The notes under the pieces were generated by a model. That model was not told the DNA's origin and did not search any database. It saw nothing but the letters and a program-made list of their open reading frames with translations. The position numbers and the translations under genes were made by a program. A stretch of 64,000 nt of DNA from UBA11612 sp963976395 (GTDB lineage: Bacteria > Pseudomonadota > Alphaproteobacteria > Rhodospirillales > Rhodospirillaceae). Below, piece by piece: positions 33,835 to 43,256 of this stretch (positions within the stretch are counted from its first letter, which is position 1; every line of letters starts with the position of its first letter). Where the stretch lies: assembly GCA_963976395.1 (NCBI GenBank), contig CAXBLG010000011.1:1-64000 (forward strand), in the 5' to 3' direction.

Positions 33835-35220
33835 ATGCGTCTACAGCGGAAAATTGTTGGCGGGATCGCCGTAACCGCCCTACTCACGAGCCTTGGTGCA
33901 ATCGCATCAGTTCAGGCCCAGGAGTATTGGCAAGCGGCTAACGATCCAACAACCGAAGACTATGTACGGGCACCGTTGCCCAAAGGCTTTAGCGTTCAGG
34001 CTACCGAACTCGAAGGACCGGTTTTCGCCGACTCCCGCGGCATGACACTATATTCCTGGCCACTGCATAGACTGCGCAACGGTGATCTCGGAGACCGGAA
34101 AGGCGAAACGCCATCATGCATAGACAAAGTGTACACAACCAACTCCGGGCTGATGAGCCCCTATCCCGGTGGTTATGAGCTTCCTGAACTCGACACACGC
34201 CCGAGCTGCGTTGAATTGTGGCCGCCGGTTCTTGCAGAAGACGGCGCCGAGCCCGTCGGCAAGTGGACTATTGTAGAGCGCGATGACGGCTCTAAGCAGT
34301 GGGCATACGACGAATTTCCCTTGTACACCTCCGTACTGGACAGCAAGCCAGGCGACGTTATGGGTGGTACCCGGTTCGAGGCCAGAGGCGATGGCCCTGC
34401 GGTTCGCGAGCCTGTTGGCCCGCCACCGAGCGTTCCGCCGTCCATGGCAGTCGCGCAAATGACCACAGGCCGGATGGTTGTGAACCATGAGGGATACGCC
34501 GTTTATGCCTGGGAAGGCGATGAACCCAACAAATCGAATTGCGTGGGATCTTGTCTGGATTCATGGAAGCCGGTTCTCGCGCCGGAGACGGCAAATCCTC
34601 AAGGTGAATGGTCGATCACCCAGCGGTCCCCCGGCATCGGTCAGTGGACCTATCGAGGACACCCGCTTTACACCCACATCGCGGATACGCGTTACCGCGC
34701 CTTCACGGGAAGCGATGTCCCCGGCTGGCAAAATGTGTTCACACAGCGTATGCCCGCCCCGCCGCAGGAATTCACGATACAAGATGCTCGGATCGGTCAT
34801 GTTCTCGCAGACTCAAATGGCCGGACGATTTACGTTTATAATTGCGGCGACGACGCCCCTGACCAACTGGCGTGCGATAACCCGAACAGCACGCAGGCTT
34901 ACCGCATGGCGATTTGCGGCGGTGGAGATCCGGACGTTTGCGTGAAGACTTGGCCGTATGTGGTTGCTTCGGAAGGTGCGTCGAGCGATAGCCGGAGCTG
35001 GAGCGTTATAACCATTGATCCTAAGACCGGTCATTTTGCCGAACCGGATCAAGCGGGTGCGTTGCGGGTTTGGGCGTTTCGCGGACGGCCTGTTTACACC
35101 TTCGCCGGCGATGACCGGGTCGGAGAAACCGAAGGTGATGCCTGGGGCGAATTCTACGGATATCGCAATGGGTTTAAGGCCTTTTGGCTGAGAGACGACT
35201 TCCTCAGCAACGCCGGCTAA
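33835..35220 (+). CDS. Exported protein with three PF03640-type secreted repeats
   Basis: 461 residues from ATG at 33835 (AAGGAA at proper distance; the ATG at 33826 touches the ribosome site). A signal peptide ends ASVQAQ. Three copies of the secreted repeat of PF03640/COG4315 type are seen: FADSRGMTLYSWPL, VNHEGYAVYAWEGDEPNKSN and LADSNGRTIYVYNCGDD, each followed by a Cys-containing W-P-V segment and a W.Y.G.PLY motif. The cysteine pairs may bind a cofactor or form disulfides. It ends the cluster, before a terminator. Redox or surface function is inferred; single-repeat relatives are poorly characterised. Confidence 0.88.
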   Translation: MRLQRKIVGGIAVTALLTSLGAIASVQAQEYWQAANDPTTEDYVRAPLPKGFSVQATELEGPVFADSRGMTLYSWPLHRLRNGDLGDRKGETPSCIDKVYTTNSGLMSPYPGGYELPELDTRPSCVELWPPVLAEDGAEPVGKWTIVERDDGSKQWAYDEFPLYTSVLDSKPGDVMGGTRFEARGDGPAVREPVGPPPSVPPSMAVAQMTTGRMVVNHEGYAVYAWEGDEPNKSNCVGSCLDSWKPVLAPETANPQGEWSITQRSPGIGQWTYRGHPLYTHIADTRYRAFTGSDVPGWQNVFTQRMPAPPQEFTIQDARIGHVLADSNGRTIYVYNCGDDAPDQLACDNPNSTQAYRMAICGGGDPDVCVKTWPYVVASEGASSDSRSWSVITIDPKTGHFAEPDQAGALRVWAFRGRPVYTFAGDDRVGETEGDAWGEFYGYRNGFKAFWLRDDFLSNAG

Positions 35221-35242
35221 TTATTTGGCGAGCGAAAATTCA

Positions 35243-35285
35243 ACGGGCGCGGGATTGATTTTATCAACCCTGCGCCCGTTTTTTT
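35243..35285 (+). terminator. Rho-independent terminator after the DUF1552 cluster
   Basis: ACGGGCGCGGG pairs with CCCTGCGCCCGT (one bulged T) around a 14-nt loop, followed by a run of seven T. Confidence 0.92.
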
Positions 35286-35314
35286 ATGATGATCCTTAAG
35301 AGCGGACCGCCGAC

Positions 35315-35863
35315 CTAGAGTTCCCCCGGCGCAATAATCACCGCAAACGTCGCCAAAAGACGTGTAACGCCCTCGGTAATATGCACCGCAGATAACGTCG
35401 TTCCCGTGATTGATTGAACCTTACTGTCATCTCGTATCTTGCCGTAACGCGTCCCGGCAAACTCGCCATGCCGCGCGCCCGTGAATTGATCTCGCCAGGC
35501 CGGGTGCCTGATTTGATTGTACTGTTCCCAGCACTCCAAAATCTCAATGCCCGTGACAGCGCCAGTTTCATCCAGCCCGACTGCGTAGCTAACCCAATCG
35601 TCCTTGCCCCGAACTTGATCGATGATAAACCAGCCGCCAGTCGAAACGCGCCAAACACGGACCTTGCGATTCCACACTTTCACATCAATCTCGGAGACGA
35701 TCTGGTCGATCTGGTCGTCTGTCAGTGTACGGAAGTCGTTGGTAAAGGTCGCGCCCGGAAAAAGAATGTTTTGCGCTTGATCCAGCGTAAGGTAATGAGC
35801 GCCGGCCAACGCAGGCGCGCTGGCGATCACCGCCGCCGGTACCATCAATAACTCCCAACGCAT
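35315..35863 (-). CDS. Exported FMN-binding domain protein
   Basis: 182 residues with a signal peptide (LLMVPAAVIASAPALAG). The body is an FMN_bind domain as in RnfG/NqrC: GWFIIDQVRGKDDWVSYAVGLDETG, GIEILECWEQYN and the site SITGTTLSAVHITEGV at about 151. The usual SGAT reads TGTT here (153-156), and the preceding Asp is Gln, so flavinylation is likely but by a variant motif. The modifying ApbE is encoded at 18418-19392. It is convergent with the DUF1552 cluster and stands alone otherwise; it probably acts in a periplasmic electron-transfer path. Confidence 0.9.
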   Translation of the reverse strand: MRWELLMVPAAVIASAPALAGAHYLTLDQAQNILFPGATFTNDFRTLTDDQIDQIVSEIDVKVWNRKVRVWRVSTGGWFIIDQVRGKDDWVSYAVGLDETGAVTGIEILECWEQYNQIRHPAWRDQFTGARHGEFAGTRYGKIRDDSKVQSITGTTLSAVHITEGVTRLLATFAVIIAPGEL

Positions 35864-36079
35864 TCATACTCTCCCGAAACAATAGTCTCCATCGCGAACT
35901 ACCTTTAGACGCCGAACGATTGCGTGTAAACGATCCGAGGTCGCCTGCATTTAAGCAAAGAAAATTCTACTTACGTAGCAAGTTTTATTCATTTCAGCCG
36001 TTTTTTTACACGCTTTCTTGCATGAAAATTCATTTCGCACACCCCGTTCTGCATGACGGAAATCTGTGCGAATCACATG

Positions 36080-39000
36080 CTACTCAGCGGCTTCAGCAGC
36101 CGTGTTGGATCGGCCGTTCGCCGCATTTCGTTTATCGCGCCATGCACGGAATCGTCCACCGGCCTCCTCACCCAACAACAATAGTGTTGGGGTCAACACC
36201 AACGTTAAAACTGTCGCAAAGGTAAGGCCGCCGGCTATGGCGCTGGATAACTCCGTCCACCACTGCGTTGATGGAGCACCGAAACTAATTGAGCGTCCGA
36301 TCAAATCGATATTCATGCCCAATACCATCGGCAATAGCCCAAGTATGGTTGTCACGGAGGTCAATAGGATCGGGCGCAATCGTTCCGCTCCCGCACTAAG
36401 GATGGCGTCCATGGGGCTCAACCCCTCCTGTCGGCGAAGTTGATTGTACGTATCGATAAGTACGATGTTGTTGTTCACGACAATGCCTGCCAGAGCAATT
36501 ACACCGATGCCGCCCATGACAACTCCGAATGGTTCTCCTCTAACCAGCGCCCCGATCAGAACACCCGCAGTCGAAAACACAATTGCGGAAAGAACTAAGA
36601 AGGCCTGATAAACGCTGTTAAATTGGGTAACCAAAATGATGAGCATCAGGAACATAGCCGCGACAAAAGCACTGATCAGAAAGACGGCCGCCTCTTCCTG
36701 CTCTTCAATTTGGCCGGCGAAGGTCACGGATACACCCGGCGGGAGATCAACACCCGCTAGTCTCGTTTGCAGTTCTACAATGTGATTCGTCACATTTACG
36801 GTCTTATCGACGTCCGCATCAATTTTCATGACCCGGCGACCGTTTATACGCTCGATCGTGCCGGTTTTCACACCAGGTTCTAAATTCACAAAATTGCGAA
36901 TGGGCACATAACCCTGGCTGGTCGGAATTCGCAGTTGCTCTAGCTGTTCTAGCGTCCGATTTCCGGGTGGAAACCGGACACGAATATCAACCTCATCGTC
37001 GGAATCATCAGGACGATATTCCGCAACGGTCACCCCCATGGTCAGCAACTGAACGGCCTGGCCCAGCAAGGTCACGTCGGCGCCATACCGAGCCGCTTCA
37101 TTGCGATCAACCTTCAACGCCCATTCTATGCCGGGGACGGGACGGCCATCTTCCACGTCAATAAATCCGCCCATGTCTTCCATGATGGCCCGCACCTGCC
37201 CGACGGCGCCAGCAAGGTCGGCACCGTCACGGCCCGTAACCTGCAATTGCAACGGCTTGCCCTGTGAAGGGCCTTGATCGGGCGTCCGAACTTCGATTTT
37301 TAATCCCGGGACAGCGGCAACGGCGGCGCGAATATCGCGAATGATGGCCTCAGCCGGGCGGCGCATATCCCAATCCACCAGTTCCAACTGCAGAACGCCG
37401 ATGACATCTTCCGCCATACTTTGTGACTGCTCGGCTCCGACACGGGCATAAACATGCTCGAGCTCGGGCATATCCAGCAGGCGTTCTTCCGTCTGCCGAA
37501 CAAGCACATCTTTCTCCCAGATCGAGAGGTTGCCGCGCGCCTGAACCTGAACTTGTATGAACTCTGGCTCGACTTCCGGAAAAAACGACACGCCCGGACC
37601 GAATACGCCGTAGGTCACATAAGTCCCCAGCAGCATTGCAACCGCCACACCAAAGGTGGCAAGTGGACGCATATTTAGTCGCTTCAAGGTGCGAACGTAG
37701 AGTCCCGTAAACCCGCCCAATCTCTCAGGGTTTACCGAGATCTCGCTCTGAAATGAGTCTTTCCCGCCTGCCTTGTCACTGTCTGGTGTCAAACCTGTTC
37801 TAGATGCGAGAACACTGCCAAGTACCGGAATGAAAATCAGCGCCATGAACAAAGATGCACCCAGTGTCATCATCACGGTGATGGGGATGAATTTCATGAA
37901 CTCACCTACCATGCCGCTCCAAAATAACAGCGGAACGAAAACTGCAAGTGTCGTGGCCGTGGACGTAATAATGGGCCACGCCATCCGTTTGGCCGCCACT
38001 GCATAGGCTTCGCGCGGGCTATATCCGGCATCGAGTTTACGGTCTGCAAGTTCAGCCGTGACAATCGCACCATCGACAAGCATGCCCACCACAAGAATTA
38101 AACTGAACAGAACAACCATGTTCAGCGTGTATCCCATGGCAAAAATGATGGCGATGCCAGTGAGAAACGATCCTGGAATCGCGATACCCACCAAAATGGA
38201 CGACCGCAAACCGAGAGCCGCGACAATCACGATCATGACAAGAATGATCGCGGCGATGACATTGTTTTCAAGGTCGCCAAGCATCATGCGGACGGGCTCA
38301 GAGCCGTCTTGGAGGTAGCCCACCGATACGGTCGCGGGCCAGTTCGGCTTTTGGGTCTCCACCAGCGCGCGCACAGCTTCGACGGTTTCGATAATATTAG
38401 CCCCGACGCGTTTTTTGACTTCCAAACTCACAGACGTTTGCCCGCCGAGCCGCGCAAAACTGTTTGGATCTTTGTAGGTCCGGCGAATTGTCGCGACATC
38501 TTCAAACGAAACGACTGTACTGCCGTCCACCTTCACAGGCATGCTTAGAATGTCTTCAATGTCCTCAATGACGCCGGGGACTTTAAGAGCGATACGCCCC
38601 GCCCCCGTATCCAACGACCCCGCAGCAACCAGCTTGTTATTCCGGCGAACTTGGCTAATCAGTGCTTCGAATGAGATATCATACGTTTCGAGCATGGTCG
38701 GATCGACGAGGATCTCGACAACCTCCTCGCGCGCGCCGCCAATATCGACACTCAAAACACCGGCCAGAGATTCGAGTTGCTCTTCCAGGCGATTGGCAAG
38801 TTCCTGCAATGTCCGTTGCGGCGCATCACCCGACAACACGACAGTAAGAATGGGAAACAATCCGAGATTAATCTCATTTACAGTCGGTTCTTCGGCCTCT
38901 TGCGGCAGTTCCGCCTTTACCCGATCCACGGATTCGCGCACATCGTTGAGGGCGACTTTCGCATCTATACTTGGGTCGAATTCAAGAGTGACCGATGCGT

Positions 39001-39265
39001 AGCCCTCGGCCGCCACAGCCGTCATTTCGTCAAGTCCCGTGAGAGACTGAAATTCCGTTTCGAACGGACGCACCAACAAGCGCTCTGCATCCGCTGGCGA
39101 TACACCGTCGAGTGTCGTAGTCACATAGAATATGGGCACCGGCACATCCGGCGCGGCTTCTTTGGGAATGGTTGCATAGGACACAGCCCCCAAGCCAAGG
39201 ATGAGCACCAACAGCAAAAGCACTGTTCGGCTTCGGCCTATAGCGGCATCAATAATTGCGTGCAT
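36080..39265 (-). CDS. RND efflux transporter permease
   Basis: An inner-membrane pump of 1061 residues with the AcrB-type plan: helix 1 (TVLLLLVLILGLGAVSYA), two large periplasmic loops and two sets of six helices. The proton-relay region reads GMLVDGAIVTAELADRK: one acidic residue is kept and the second Asp of AcrB is Gly, a feature also of the metal-exporting HME branch. Its GVSPADAERLLVRPFE and GIVVNNNIVLIDTYNQLRR motifs are intact. It lies 101 bp after the adaptor gene; no TolC-like outer channel is in the operon. Substrate not predictable. Confidence 0.95.
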   Translation of the reverse strand: MHAIIDAAIGRSRTVLLLLVLILGLGAVSYATIPKEAAPDVPVPIFYVTTTLDGVSPADAERLLVRPFETEFQSLTGLDEMTAVAAEGYASVTLEFDPSIDAKVALNDVRESVDRVKAELPQEAEEPTVNEINLGLFPILTVVLSGDAPQRTLQELANRLEEQLESLAGVLSVDIGGAREEVVEILVDPTMLETYDISFEALISQVRRNNKLVAAGSLDTGAGRIALKVPGVIEDIEDILSMPVKVDGSTVVSFEDVATIRRTYKDPNSFARLGGQTSVSLEVKKRVGANIIETVEAVRALVETQKPNWPATVSVGYLQDGSEPVRMMLGDLENNVIAAIILVMIVIVAALGLRSSILVGIAIPGSFLTGIAIIFAMGYTLNMVVLFSLILVVGMLVDGAIVTAELADRKLDAGYSPREAYAVAAKRMAWPIITSTATTLAVFVPLLFWSGMVGEFMKFIPITVMMTLGASLFMALIFIPVLGSVLASRTGLTPDSDKAGGKDSFQSEISVNPERLGGFTGLYVRTLKRLNMRPLATFGVAVAMLLGTYVTYGVFGPGVSFFPEVEPEFIQVQVQARGNLSIWEKDVLVRQTEERLLDMPELEHVYARVGAEQSQSMAEDVIGVLQLELVDWDMRRPAEAIIRDIRAAVAAVPGLKIEVRTPDQGPSQGKPLQLQVTGRDGADLAGAVGQVRAIMEDMGGFIDVEDGRPVPGIEWALKVDRNEAARYGADVTLLGQAVQLLTMGVTVAEYRPDDSDDEVDIRVRFPPGNRTLEQLEQLRIPTSQGYVPIRNFVNLEPGVKTGTIERINGRRVMKIDADVDKTVNVTNHIVELQTRLAGVDLPPGVSVTFAGQIEEQEEAAVFLISAFVAAMFLMLIILVTQFNSVYQAFLVLSAIVFSTAGVLIGALVRGEPFGVVMGGIGVIALAGIVVNNNIVLIDTYNQLRRQEGLSPMDAILSAGAERLRPILLTSVTTILGLLPMVLGMNIDLIGRSISFGAPSTQWWTELSSAIAGGLTFATVLTLVLTPTLLLLGEEAGGRFRAWRDKRNAANGRSNTAAEAAE

Positions 39266-39366
39266 GACGTGCGTAACCTTTTGTCGTCAATAGGTGCCAT
39301 CGCTCCTGCACCTGAGGCACAAGCCTCAGGCTTAAGCACAACTTGGAAAACGCCGCTGATCCTGCG

Positions 39367-40608
39367 TTACAAGTCTCTGGCTGCTGAATTCGCCGTATCG
39401 GTGACGAGAGTCGGTCGAACAAGATCGCCCGCCGCGACAAAGCCCTGGCCCTTGGTGATCAGACGGACGCGGTCCGGCAATCCCGTCACCCACACACCTT
39501 CTGATTCAGCGCGTACAATTTCGACGTTATGGAAGCGAACGATGTCCTGATCATCCACACTTTTGACGCCGAGCGTACCGTCCGCATCCAGCGAAAATAT
39601 TGCAGGCGAGACAAAGTGAGCCGCGACGTCACCAACAGGAACCTGCACTTTCGCACTGGTCCCGGACGGGATTGCGCCATCGGCGTTATCCACTTCAATT
39701 TCCACACGAAACGTATGGGTGGCCTTGTCGGCCTGCACAGACACGTAGCGAATGGTTCCTGCACGTTCCTGACCAGTGACAAAGGACACATTGGCAGACA
39801 ATCCGGGCGCAAGCAGCTTTACGTTTTGCTGAGCGACCTGCGCTTCGACAATCAGCGGGTTATTATCAACCACCCGGGCAACTTCCGTGCCCACGGCAAG
39901 ATATTCACCGACCTCAACGTCCAACGCATCCAAGACGCCGCCGAACGGCGCTTTGATGGAGGTGTTGCTGACCTCTTCCTCAATTTCCTTCACGCGAGCT
40001 CGGGCTGCTTGCAGCGCGGCGAACATTTCGCGCACGCGAGCCTTGGTCGCAAACCCACTGTCTGCCAGTTTTTCAGTTGCTTCGTTGTCGCGTTCGCGTT
40101 GTGCCAATTCGGCTCGGGCCTCTTCAAGACGCGCCGTACGATCTCCAAGTTCCAACCGTACAATCGTCGCCCCGGCGCCAACGCGTGCGCCCATGGGCAC
40201 GGGCAACGCCTCGACTCGTCCGGCGGTTTCCACACGCAAGGGAAGCACCCTTTCCGGATTTACCTCTGCCGGGCTGCTGATAAACCGCGTGACGCTCTTA
40301 GCTTGAAACTCACGAACAGCCACAGATGTCGCAGCATTAGCGAGCGCTTGTTCGGACACAGGCACGACGACATTCGCCGACGGGGTAAACAACCCGCTGA
40401 TCATCCAAATCGCGAGCAAAACAATTACGCCGCCCGCATAACGGAGAGATTTCTGCTTTTGTCCAAGACGACTTATCGAAGCGCGTAGAAGCGATAAGAA
40501 TGTATCCTTCTTCCCCGCGCTGTGCGTTTCTTCTGAAGGGCTGATCAAACCTTCGTAAGGGCGATCACCTTCTTTGTGCGTCTCTTTTTCTCGAACGATG
40601 TGATTCAT
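39367..40608 (-). CDS. RND periplasmic adaptor (membrane fusion protein)
   Basis: 413 residues. A long cytoplasmic N-terminus (about 50 residues) is followed by one helix (YAGGVIVLLAIWMISGLF), then the lipoyl/barrel-sandwich halves (GRVEALPVPMGARVGAGATIVRLE and SNTSIKAPFGGVLDALDVEVGEYL) around a helical hairpin rich in Glu/Ala/Arg. The C-terminal part has the beta-barrel and membrane-proximal domains. It joins the pump to an outer-membrane channel. It is first after the GbsR-like regulator, 64 bp away, and before the permease gene. Confidence 0.93.
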   Translation of the reverse strand: MNHIVREKETHKEGDRPYEGLISPSEETHSAGKKDTFLSLLRASISRLGQKQKSLRYAGGVIVLLAIWMISGLFTPSANVVVPVSEQALANAATSVAVREFQAKSVTRFISSPAEVNPERVLPLRVETAGRVEALPVPMGARVGAGATIVRLELGDRTARLEEARAELAQRERDNEATEKLADSGFATKARVREMFAALQAARARVKEIEEEVSNTSIKAPFGGVLDALDVEVGEYLAVGTEVARVVDNNPLIVEAQVAQQNVKLLAPGLSANVSFVTGQERAGTIRYVSVQADKATHTFRVEIEVDNADGAIPSGTSAKVQVPVGDVAAHFVSPAIFSLDADGTLGVKSVDDQDIVRFHNVEIVRAESEGVWVTGLPDRVRLITKGQGFVAAGDLVRPTLVTDTANSAARDL

Positions 40609-40672
40609 CTAAGTCGTACTTTCTGCCAAACTCTTATCTCTGCTCGTCATAGACCGCTGGTTTACTGGACCT

Positions 40673-41134
40673 TTAGTCTTTCTCGGCAAAGCGCTTTACG
40701 AGTGTCTCGTACATGCCGCCCACCGCATTGAAATATGCAAATAGTTCATCTAACCGCTTTCCGGCTTTTTCATGACGCCGACCGAGGGTGGTTTGGGCCT
40801 GCTGGACCACGGCTTTGGATTTCGCCAGCCGATCCGACGCCCCCTGCAAAAACCGAAGATATGGGTTGGCAGCAATCTGGAAGTAATCCTGACGTTCACC
40901 AGGCCGTGTCAGGCGTTCGATCACACCCAAGGTTTGCAATAGCCGCGTATTGGTGCTGATACTCGCGCGGCTGACCTGCAGACGCTCGGACAGTGCCGAA
41001 AAGCCGACAGGCTCATCCTCGACAATCAGCAGTCCAATGATTCGGCCCGCAATCCGGGGCAAACCCTCGCCCTCGGTCAGCAGGCCCATGTCTTCGACAA
41101 ACTGGGTCAACTCATGGTCGTAATTCTTTGTCAT
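40673..41134 (-). CDS. GbsR/MarR-family transcriptional regulator
   Basis: 153 residues with a winged helix at about 25-95 (GRIIGLLIVEDEPVGFSALSERLQVSRASISTNTRLLQTLGVIERL) and a C-terminal dimer helix pair. The pattern YDHELTQFVEDMGLLTEGEGLPRIAGR is that of the GbsR subgroup. It precedes the adaptor and permease genes on the same strand, so it probably represses the efflux operon and itself. A perfect 8-bp inverted repeat lies 25-49 bp before its start and is the candidate operator. Confidence 0.92.
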   Translation of the reverse strand: MTKNYDHELTQFVEDMGLLTEGEGLPRIAGRIIGLLIVEDEPVGFSALSERLQVSRASISTNTRLLQTLGVIERLTRPGERQDYFQIAANPYLRFLQGASDRLAKSKAVVQQAQTTLGRRHEKAGKRLDELFAYFNAVGGMYETLVKRFAEKD

Positions 41135-41158
41135 GTGGTTTACCTAAGTAGTTCATAT

Positions 41159-41229
41159 TGTTTCGTCAAGACTGAACGAAACATAACACCCCTGCATGGA
41201 GTGCATGGCTCAAACTATTGTGAAACAAT
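41159..41229. promoter_or_regulatory. Candidate operators of the efflux operon
   Basis: TGTTTCGT (41159-41166) and ACGAAACA (41176-41183) form a perfect inverted repeat with a 9-bp spacer. A related palindrome ATTGTGAAACAAT lies at 41217-41229, so the half-site TTGTTTC occurs three times upstream of the regulator gene. Binding by the GbsR-like protein is inferred. The rest of 41135-41398 is AT-rich with no gene. Confidence 0.65.
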
Positions 41230-41398
41230 GCGTAACTGAGATAATTCCTGCTTACAAACCCGCCGATATTTATCTTAGTTTCTGGAAAGTTGGGGATTAG
41301 ACGAAATATAGATTCTCGTAATAGTTGAATGCATATAATTATATTGCACTGCAACGAGATCAAACGTCCGTTAGGCGCATTTTAGATATTGCCCACGC

Positions 41399-41821
41399 CT
41401 AAAACAGGGATACTGCGGCCCTGACCGTAAGTGCCAGCAGAACCAACGAGGCAAGCGTGAAAACGGCAAAACGGAGTTTTACGATGTTCACCGTTGCCTG
41501 CACCAGGCTGTGAACGATCCGCAGTCCTACATATGTCCACGCCAACGCCAGGGTGGCGCCGTCACTTGCACCGATTACAGCGAGCGTTAGAGCCACAGCG
41601 TAAAACAACGTCGGCTGTTCCATGAGATGATTGTAGTTATCCGCTTTCCAGCGGGTTGGTGCCGGGATCAATGTCTGTAGTTCCGAGGCTGGGCGATTTG
41701 GATCAAGGCTGATCTTGTATTTGACGATGGCAGGAATACGCGTCGCATACAGCCACGCCCACATCACAAATGACCAGAGAACGAGAGCGATGACCGGCGC
41801 AAGAATTGGATTAGCGTTCAT
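41399..41821 (-). CDS. MAPEG family membrane protein
   Basis: 140 residues from ATG at 41821, preceded by AAAGG; the longer frame lacks family features. Four hydrophobic helices: APVIALVLWSFVMWAWLYATR, NHLMEQPTLFYAVALTLAVIG, TLALAWTYVGLRIVHSLVQ and VFTLASLVLLALTVRAAV. The NHLMEQPTLFYA and YVGLRIVHS segments are typical of bacterial MAPEG proteins. The family includes glutathione transferases and peroxidases of membrane lipids, but the bacterial branch is mostly uncharacterised. It is followed on the same strand by a DUF924 gene 148 bp upstream. Confidence 0.88.
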   Translation of the reverse strand: MNANPILAPVIALVLWSFVMWAWLYATRIPAIVKYKISLDPNRPASELQTLIPAPTRWKADNYNHLMEQPTLFYAVALTLAVIGASDGATLALAWTYVGLRIVHSLVQATVNIVKLRFAVFTLASLVLLALTVRAAVSLF

Positions 41822-41969
41822 GGTGGGTACCTTTCTGGTGGCGCGAATAGACTTTGCGAACCTCTGCCCAAGGAGCAAGCTCAAATAATGAAAGCCAGGG
41901 TGTGTCGAAATGAATGGGCCCCCTGTTCTCGGCAGATGCTGTGCGTTCAAGAACCGCCGCAGCGTTAGC

Positions 41970-42569
41970 TTAAAATCCAGAGCCTGGCTGAGTTAGAAAC
42001 TCGATCTCCTCGGGTGTACTTTCACGGCCGAGAATTTTATTGCGGTGGGGAAAACGCCCAAAGCGCTGGATGATTTTGTGGTGCTGCACGGCATATACGT
42101 AGTAGCCGTCCTTCATCTCAAATTCTGGCATGGTCTTGATCAGATCAAGACAGCGCTTTTGCATGATGATGTCTTCACTATGCTCAAAAGGCATGTAGTA
42201 AAAAATACGGTGGTGCGGAGGCGCCACCGTGTCGAATCCTTGTGTAATGGCGCTCTGTGCTACGGCAAGGGCTTTCTCGTCGGTCGCAAAAGCGCGTGCA
42301 TCATCCCGAAATAAATTGCGCGGAAATTGATCGAGGGTAATCACCAACGCGAGACTGGTTGGTCCCGAGAGCTCCCAATCATCGTAGAAGCCATTGCGCG
42401 CGTTTTCGTAGTCCTTGCCATGCTGTTCACGGATGGACGCATCGAAGGCTGCATCCTTCTTGAACCAAATTCCGCGAGGTCCCGCATGATCAGATGTCCC
42501 AGGAACCCCTAGCCAAAAATCAAGGATGGACTGAGCAGCATCAAGATCGGGTATTGGACGGTCTGTCAT
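41970..42569 (-). CDS. DUF924 family protein
   Basis: 199 residues from ATG at 42569, where the family start (DAAQSILDFWLG) follows; the longer frame runs into the upstream region and the divergent gene. Typical segments: GIWFKKDAAFDASIREQH, ALVITLDQFPRNLFRDDARAFATD, FYYMPFEHSEDIIMQKRCL and RFGRFPHRNKILGRESTPEE. The fold is all-helical and TPR-like; no biochemical role is known. It is divergent from the PAS-domain gene. Confidence 0.93.
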   Translation of the reverse strand: MTDRPIPDLDAAQSILDFWLGVPGTSDHAGPRGIWFKKDAAFDASIREQHGKDYENARNGFYDDWELSGPTSLALVITLDQFPRNLFRDDARAFATDEKALAVAQSAITQGFDTVAPPHHRIFYYMPFEHSEDIIMQKRCLDLIKTMPEFEMKDGYYVYAVQHHKIIQRFGRFPHRNKILGRESTPEEIEFLTQPGSGF

Positions 42570-42680
42570 GGGAAACAGTATGACCCAACTTGGCGGATTT
42601 CGGCGATATTTCGCATAAACCGCATGTTGCCCAAATTTTCGTTTCGATACTAAACTATGCGTTGTGACCATGGGGGGAAC

Positions 42681-43256
42681 ATGAAAGACGGCGGCATAGG
42701 CACTCGGGATACCGAAGTGCTGGTCAAAGATTGGCCGGCATCCTGCACTGCCTTCTATACTCATTGGTTGGCTCAGCGAGACGGTGAATTGATGCCGACC
42801 GCAGCGAGAAGTCTGGACGACATGCTGGCGCGCCTCGCGCCGCATATCTACATCATTGACGTGACCGAAAACGAGAGCCTCGTCCGGTTTCAAGGGACCG
42901 CGCTTGTGGCGGGATGGGGTGTGGATATCACGGGCAAAGACGTCTGCGTATTTCGCTCAAAGAAACTGCGGCAATCGGTATTGACTCTTATGAAAGGAAT
43001 AACGCGGCAGCCCTGCGGATACTACTGTCGTAGCGTTTATACATCAGCCACGGGACGTAATGTCGTTGCCTACATTATTCGCCTCCCTCTTTCCGTAAAG
43101 CCTGGACGGCCACCGCGCGTTATTAACTACAAGCACGAGAGCGAAACCCTGGAGCCGGGTGATACGTCTTGGGTGAATTATAAAACCACCCATCAAGATT
43201 GGATCGACATTGGCGCCGGCACCCCCACACTGCCGCCGGTTGAGTTGGTGGAATAG
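42681..43256 (+). CDS. PAS_5 (PF07310-type) domain protein
   Basis: 191 residues from ATG at 42681 with GGGGGG just upstream; an alternative start is at 42657. The pattern FYTHWLAQRDGELMPTAARS, LAPHIYIIDVTENESLVRFQGTALVAGWGVDITGKD is that of the alphaproteobacterial single-domain PAS_5 family. It has no output domain, so it may sense a ligand for another protein or be a stand-alone sensor. Two cysteines (QPCGYYCRS) are notable. The gap to 43484 holds no recognised gene. Confidence 0.82.
   Translation: MKDGGIGTRDTEVLVKDWPASCTAFYTHWLAQRDGELMPTAARSLDDMLARLAPHIYIIDVTENESLVRFQGTALVAGWGVDITGKDVCVFRSKKLRQSVLTLMKGITRQPCGYYCRSVYTSATGRNVVAYIIRLPLSVKPGRPPRVINYKHESETLEPGDTSWVNYKTTHQDWIDIGAGTPTLPPVELVE

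Noticed and set aside
36967..39550. Several plus-strand frames over the RND operon
   Set aside because: They are opposite-strand shadows with biased composition and no ribosome sites or family patterns.
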